A stretch of 64,000 bases of DNA from Ipomoea triloba (Eukaryota > Streptophyta > Magnoliopsida > Solanales > Convolvulaceae), in assembly GCF_003576645.1 (NCBI RefSeq), contig NC_044930.1, forward strand, positions 6,064,711-6,128,710. Direction: 5' to 3'. Shown piece by piece: positions 62,367 through 64,000 of this stretch. The notes under the pieces are model-generated. The model saw nothing but the letters and a program-made list of their open reading frames with translations, had not been told where the DNA came from and did not search any database. Positions within the stretch are counted from its first letter, which is position 1, and every line of letters starts with the position of its first letter. The position numbers were made by a program, and so were the translations under genes.

Positions 62367-62423
<57 letters not shown>
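62366..62423. repeat. N followed by (TA)n tract
   Basis: A single N abuts a ~57-base TA tract inside the retroposed segment. The two sides may not be truly adjacent. Confidence 0.75.
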
Positions 62424-62430
<7 letters not shown>

Positions 62431-62458
62431 ATAGGGGTAGGGTAATAGGTTAATAGCC

Positions 62459-63049
62459 TTGAGACCTGTGCGTCTCGAGCTCTTAACTTCTTTGTCTTTT
62501 ACCCTTTTATTGTCTTCTAATAATTGTTGTTATTTTGTCTCCCTCTGCATTTATTGCAATTGTCTCCTTCTGCATTTATTGCAGTTTATATTTTCCTTCT
62601 CGTTATTATACGAGGTTCGTTTTTGGAGTGCTTCAAAGATACATATGGTCATGGCTAGTGTGATACTCATCCTGATCGAAGTAGATGACAATGGAATGTC
62701 TCTCATGAACATCAGTTCAATTGGGAGGATACCCACTAATGATCCAGTCAAAAACACAAGGCTGGATACGTACCTTCAGTTGGGGAAAATGTTAATGGGC
62801 TTCAGTAAGAAGAAAAAGACTCAGGGGGTTTGCAAGTTGCTCCATCCAAAGGTCAACTTGTACACATTCTGCAAGGCCATCAATCAGTTGACAAAAGTTT
62901 TAAGGTCCTATAAGGATCAAAACTCTCTTGTAACACAGTCTGCGAATCTAAGTTTTATTAGCTTAGCTAGAAAATTTAGTTCTATGTCAGATTGTATGGA
63001 ATGGCTTTACATTCCATTGAACCTTGTTGTACTTGTTTTTAATATTTAA
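62459..63049 (+). CDS. Unrecognised 196-aa frame in the retroposed segment
   Basis: The frame is open to 63049, ending about 20 bases before the poly(A) tail. Its first ~60 residues are hydrophobic, Leu/Cys-rich and probably not coding. From about Met at 62648 the composition is more protein-like (EVDDNGMSLMNISSIGRIPT, then a Lys-rich KKKKTQG segment). I recognise no domain. It may be the 3' end of a LINE reading frame or a retroposed host mRNA. Confidence 0.3.
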   Translation: MRPVRLELLTSLSFTLLLSSNNCCYFVSLCIYCNCLLLHLLQFIFSFSLLYEVRFWSASKIHMVMASVILILIEVDDNGMSLMNISSIGRIPTNDPVKNTRLDTYLQLGKMLMGFSKKKKTQGVCKLLHPKVNLYTFCKAINQLTKVLRSYKDQNSLVTQSANLSFISLARKFSSMSDCMEWLYIPLNLVVLVFNI

Positions 63050-63731
63050 TGAAGGTTTATTATTATTATCAAAAAAAAAAACTCAATGTCTAATTTTGCA
63101 TATAACGAAACATACACGGAAGTTGCTGTATATAAAATTATAAACAATTCAAATTTCCATTCACTATTGCATAGAAATAAAGAATTCATTCGCTATTATA
63201 AACAAAGTTAACAAACACACAACTCACGATATTCACTATTGCATAGATCAACGCATACAATGAACATTATACAACACACACACCATCAACGCACAAAATG
63301 AAATTTTTGTTGTTCAAAATTTAAGCAAATACGATATATACACATATCAAAATTAAATACTTGAGAGTTTTGAAAAAACATACTTGATTAATGTTGACCT
63401 AGAATGATTAGTGCTTAGGAACGATGTTCTCTGTTAACCGTAGACGAAGGATAATACATGTTATAATTTAGCAAATAGGGTCATACATTAATTTAAGGTT
63501 AAAAAATAGAGCGGTAATTTTGTCTCAAGATTATCTTTTTTTTTTTCTTTTCTTCTTAAAATTCACGGAATTAAAATCCCAAGGGGAGTATGGGATTATA
63601 ATTCCATGAAAATGAGAGAATTGCAATTCCATGGATTTGCAATTCCCTCCAACCAAACAAAGTAATTTAGTTGTCTTCGAAATTAGGTGGAATTAAGTGG
63701 GAATGAAATTGTAATTCCTCCAACCAAGCGT

Positions 63732-64000
63732 CCCGTAAATTCCCTACTTTCATAGAGGAACAATGGGTTGCAATAGGAGGCTATGGAATGTCAATACAAC
63801 TTTCATTGCGATTGAATTCCCTGCAAGATTAATGTTAAAAATGTCATGCACCGCACCTTAACACAATAATACATATAATTTCTCATTACACGAGGAACCC
63901 TAAATTGAGTTTTCCTCATTTCATGCAATAGGCACTAGAACCACATCATTCTCAACCCAAAATCCTAAATAGAATTACTCACTCATGATCATATGGACCA
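63732..64000. other. Intergenic DNA, no gene seen
   Basis: Nothing recognisable to the window end. Confidence 0.5.

Larger units (their letters stand above)
61926..63080 (+). mobile_element. Poly(A)-tailed retroposed insertion (LINE-like) with 15-bp target duplication
   Basis: ACTCAATGTCTAATT occurs at 61911-61925 and again at 63081-63095, the second immediately after ten As (63071-63080). Poly(A) plus a 15-bp duplication is the product of LINE-type target-primed reverse transcription. The left part (61926-62365) is C/T-rich low-complexity sequence. Then come an N, an (AT)n tract and a more complex right part that ends 'ttaatgaaggtttatt', similar to plant LINE 3' ends. No RT domain is visible. 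Confidence 0.65.
61716..63731. mobile_element. TIR DNA transposon relic interrupted by a retroposed segment
   Basis: The left end GCGTTTGGTTAGAGGGAATG and the right end read inward (CGCTTGGTTGGAGGAATTAC) are imperfect inverted repeats. Inner words such as 'ttgcaattccatgagaa' also mirror each other. Removing the insertion at 61926-63080 leaves about 860 bp with no ORF. The superfamily is not resolved. Confidence 0.6.

Noticed and set aside
61924..62445. Several overlapping Pro/Ser/Lys-rich reading frames on both strands
   Set aside because: They are translations of C/T-rich low-complexity DNA open in many frames, with an N and a TA tract. Nothing indicates a real protein.

Overview
The window is nuclear DNA from a flowering plant, almost certainly a core eudicot. 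Its genes carry many GT-AG introns, its intergenic DNA is very AT-rich and crowded with small transposons, and five ordinary plant genes occur. I cannot name the species. Four of the five genes (HAD phosphatase, Rossmann-fold SDR, chloroplast/mitochondrial RNase R, NAK-type receptor-like cytoplasmic kinase) match the gene types I recall in the Arabidopsis At5g02230-At5g02290 neighbourhood, so the left two thirds looks like a conserved gene block.

Layout. Positions 1-8200 hold AT-rich intergenic DNA with an old tandem array (about 1287-4200), a hAT-type MITE with perfect 8-bp target duplications (4674-5056), a CACTA end and another MITE. The HAD phosphatase lies at 9115-10772 (+). A MITE/SINE-rich gap follows, then the plastid-type SDR at 17233-20507 (+), whose introns hold two SINEs, a decayed tRNA-Asp and a GC-AG intron. 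The next gap includes a symmetrical 520-bp fold-back element (21641-22160). A rhomboid protease is at 25517-29655 (+), with nested transposons in intron 1 and a TRIM-like element in its last intron. RNase R (RNR1 type) is at 31258-37666 (+), and the kinase lies tail-to-tail with it at 39258-41616 (-).

The most interesting part is 45201-61216. A small hAT MITE of the same family as 4674-5056 is flanked by the perfect 8-bp duplication CGTGTGGA and has been split at its central TA tract by about 15.7 kb of endogenous caulimovirid (plant pararetrovirus) DNA. The viral DNA is a head-to-tail array: a polymerase fragment, a patchwork fragment, one full genome-length unit of about 8.8 kb, and two extra promoter/leader segments. 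The unit holds a TATA box, a short leader ORF ending just before a large hairpin (a ribosome-shunt layout), a 170-aa first ORF, a tRNA-Met primer site, five tiny consecutive ORFs of which at least two are paralogous, a coiled-coil ORF, a movement-protein-like ORF that appears to lack its core, capsid protein, protease-RT-RNase H, and transactivator. Most cistrons abut or overlap by a few bases, as expected for transactivator-driven reinitiation.

One viral copy carries six rearrangements of exactly 42 bp each. Single Ns at 45286, 47236 and 62366 mark assembly joins. Copy number and the patchwork region should therefore be treated cautiously.

The right end (61217-64000) has another TIR element interrupted by a poly(A)-tailed insertion with 15-bp target duplications.
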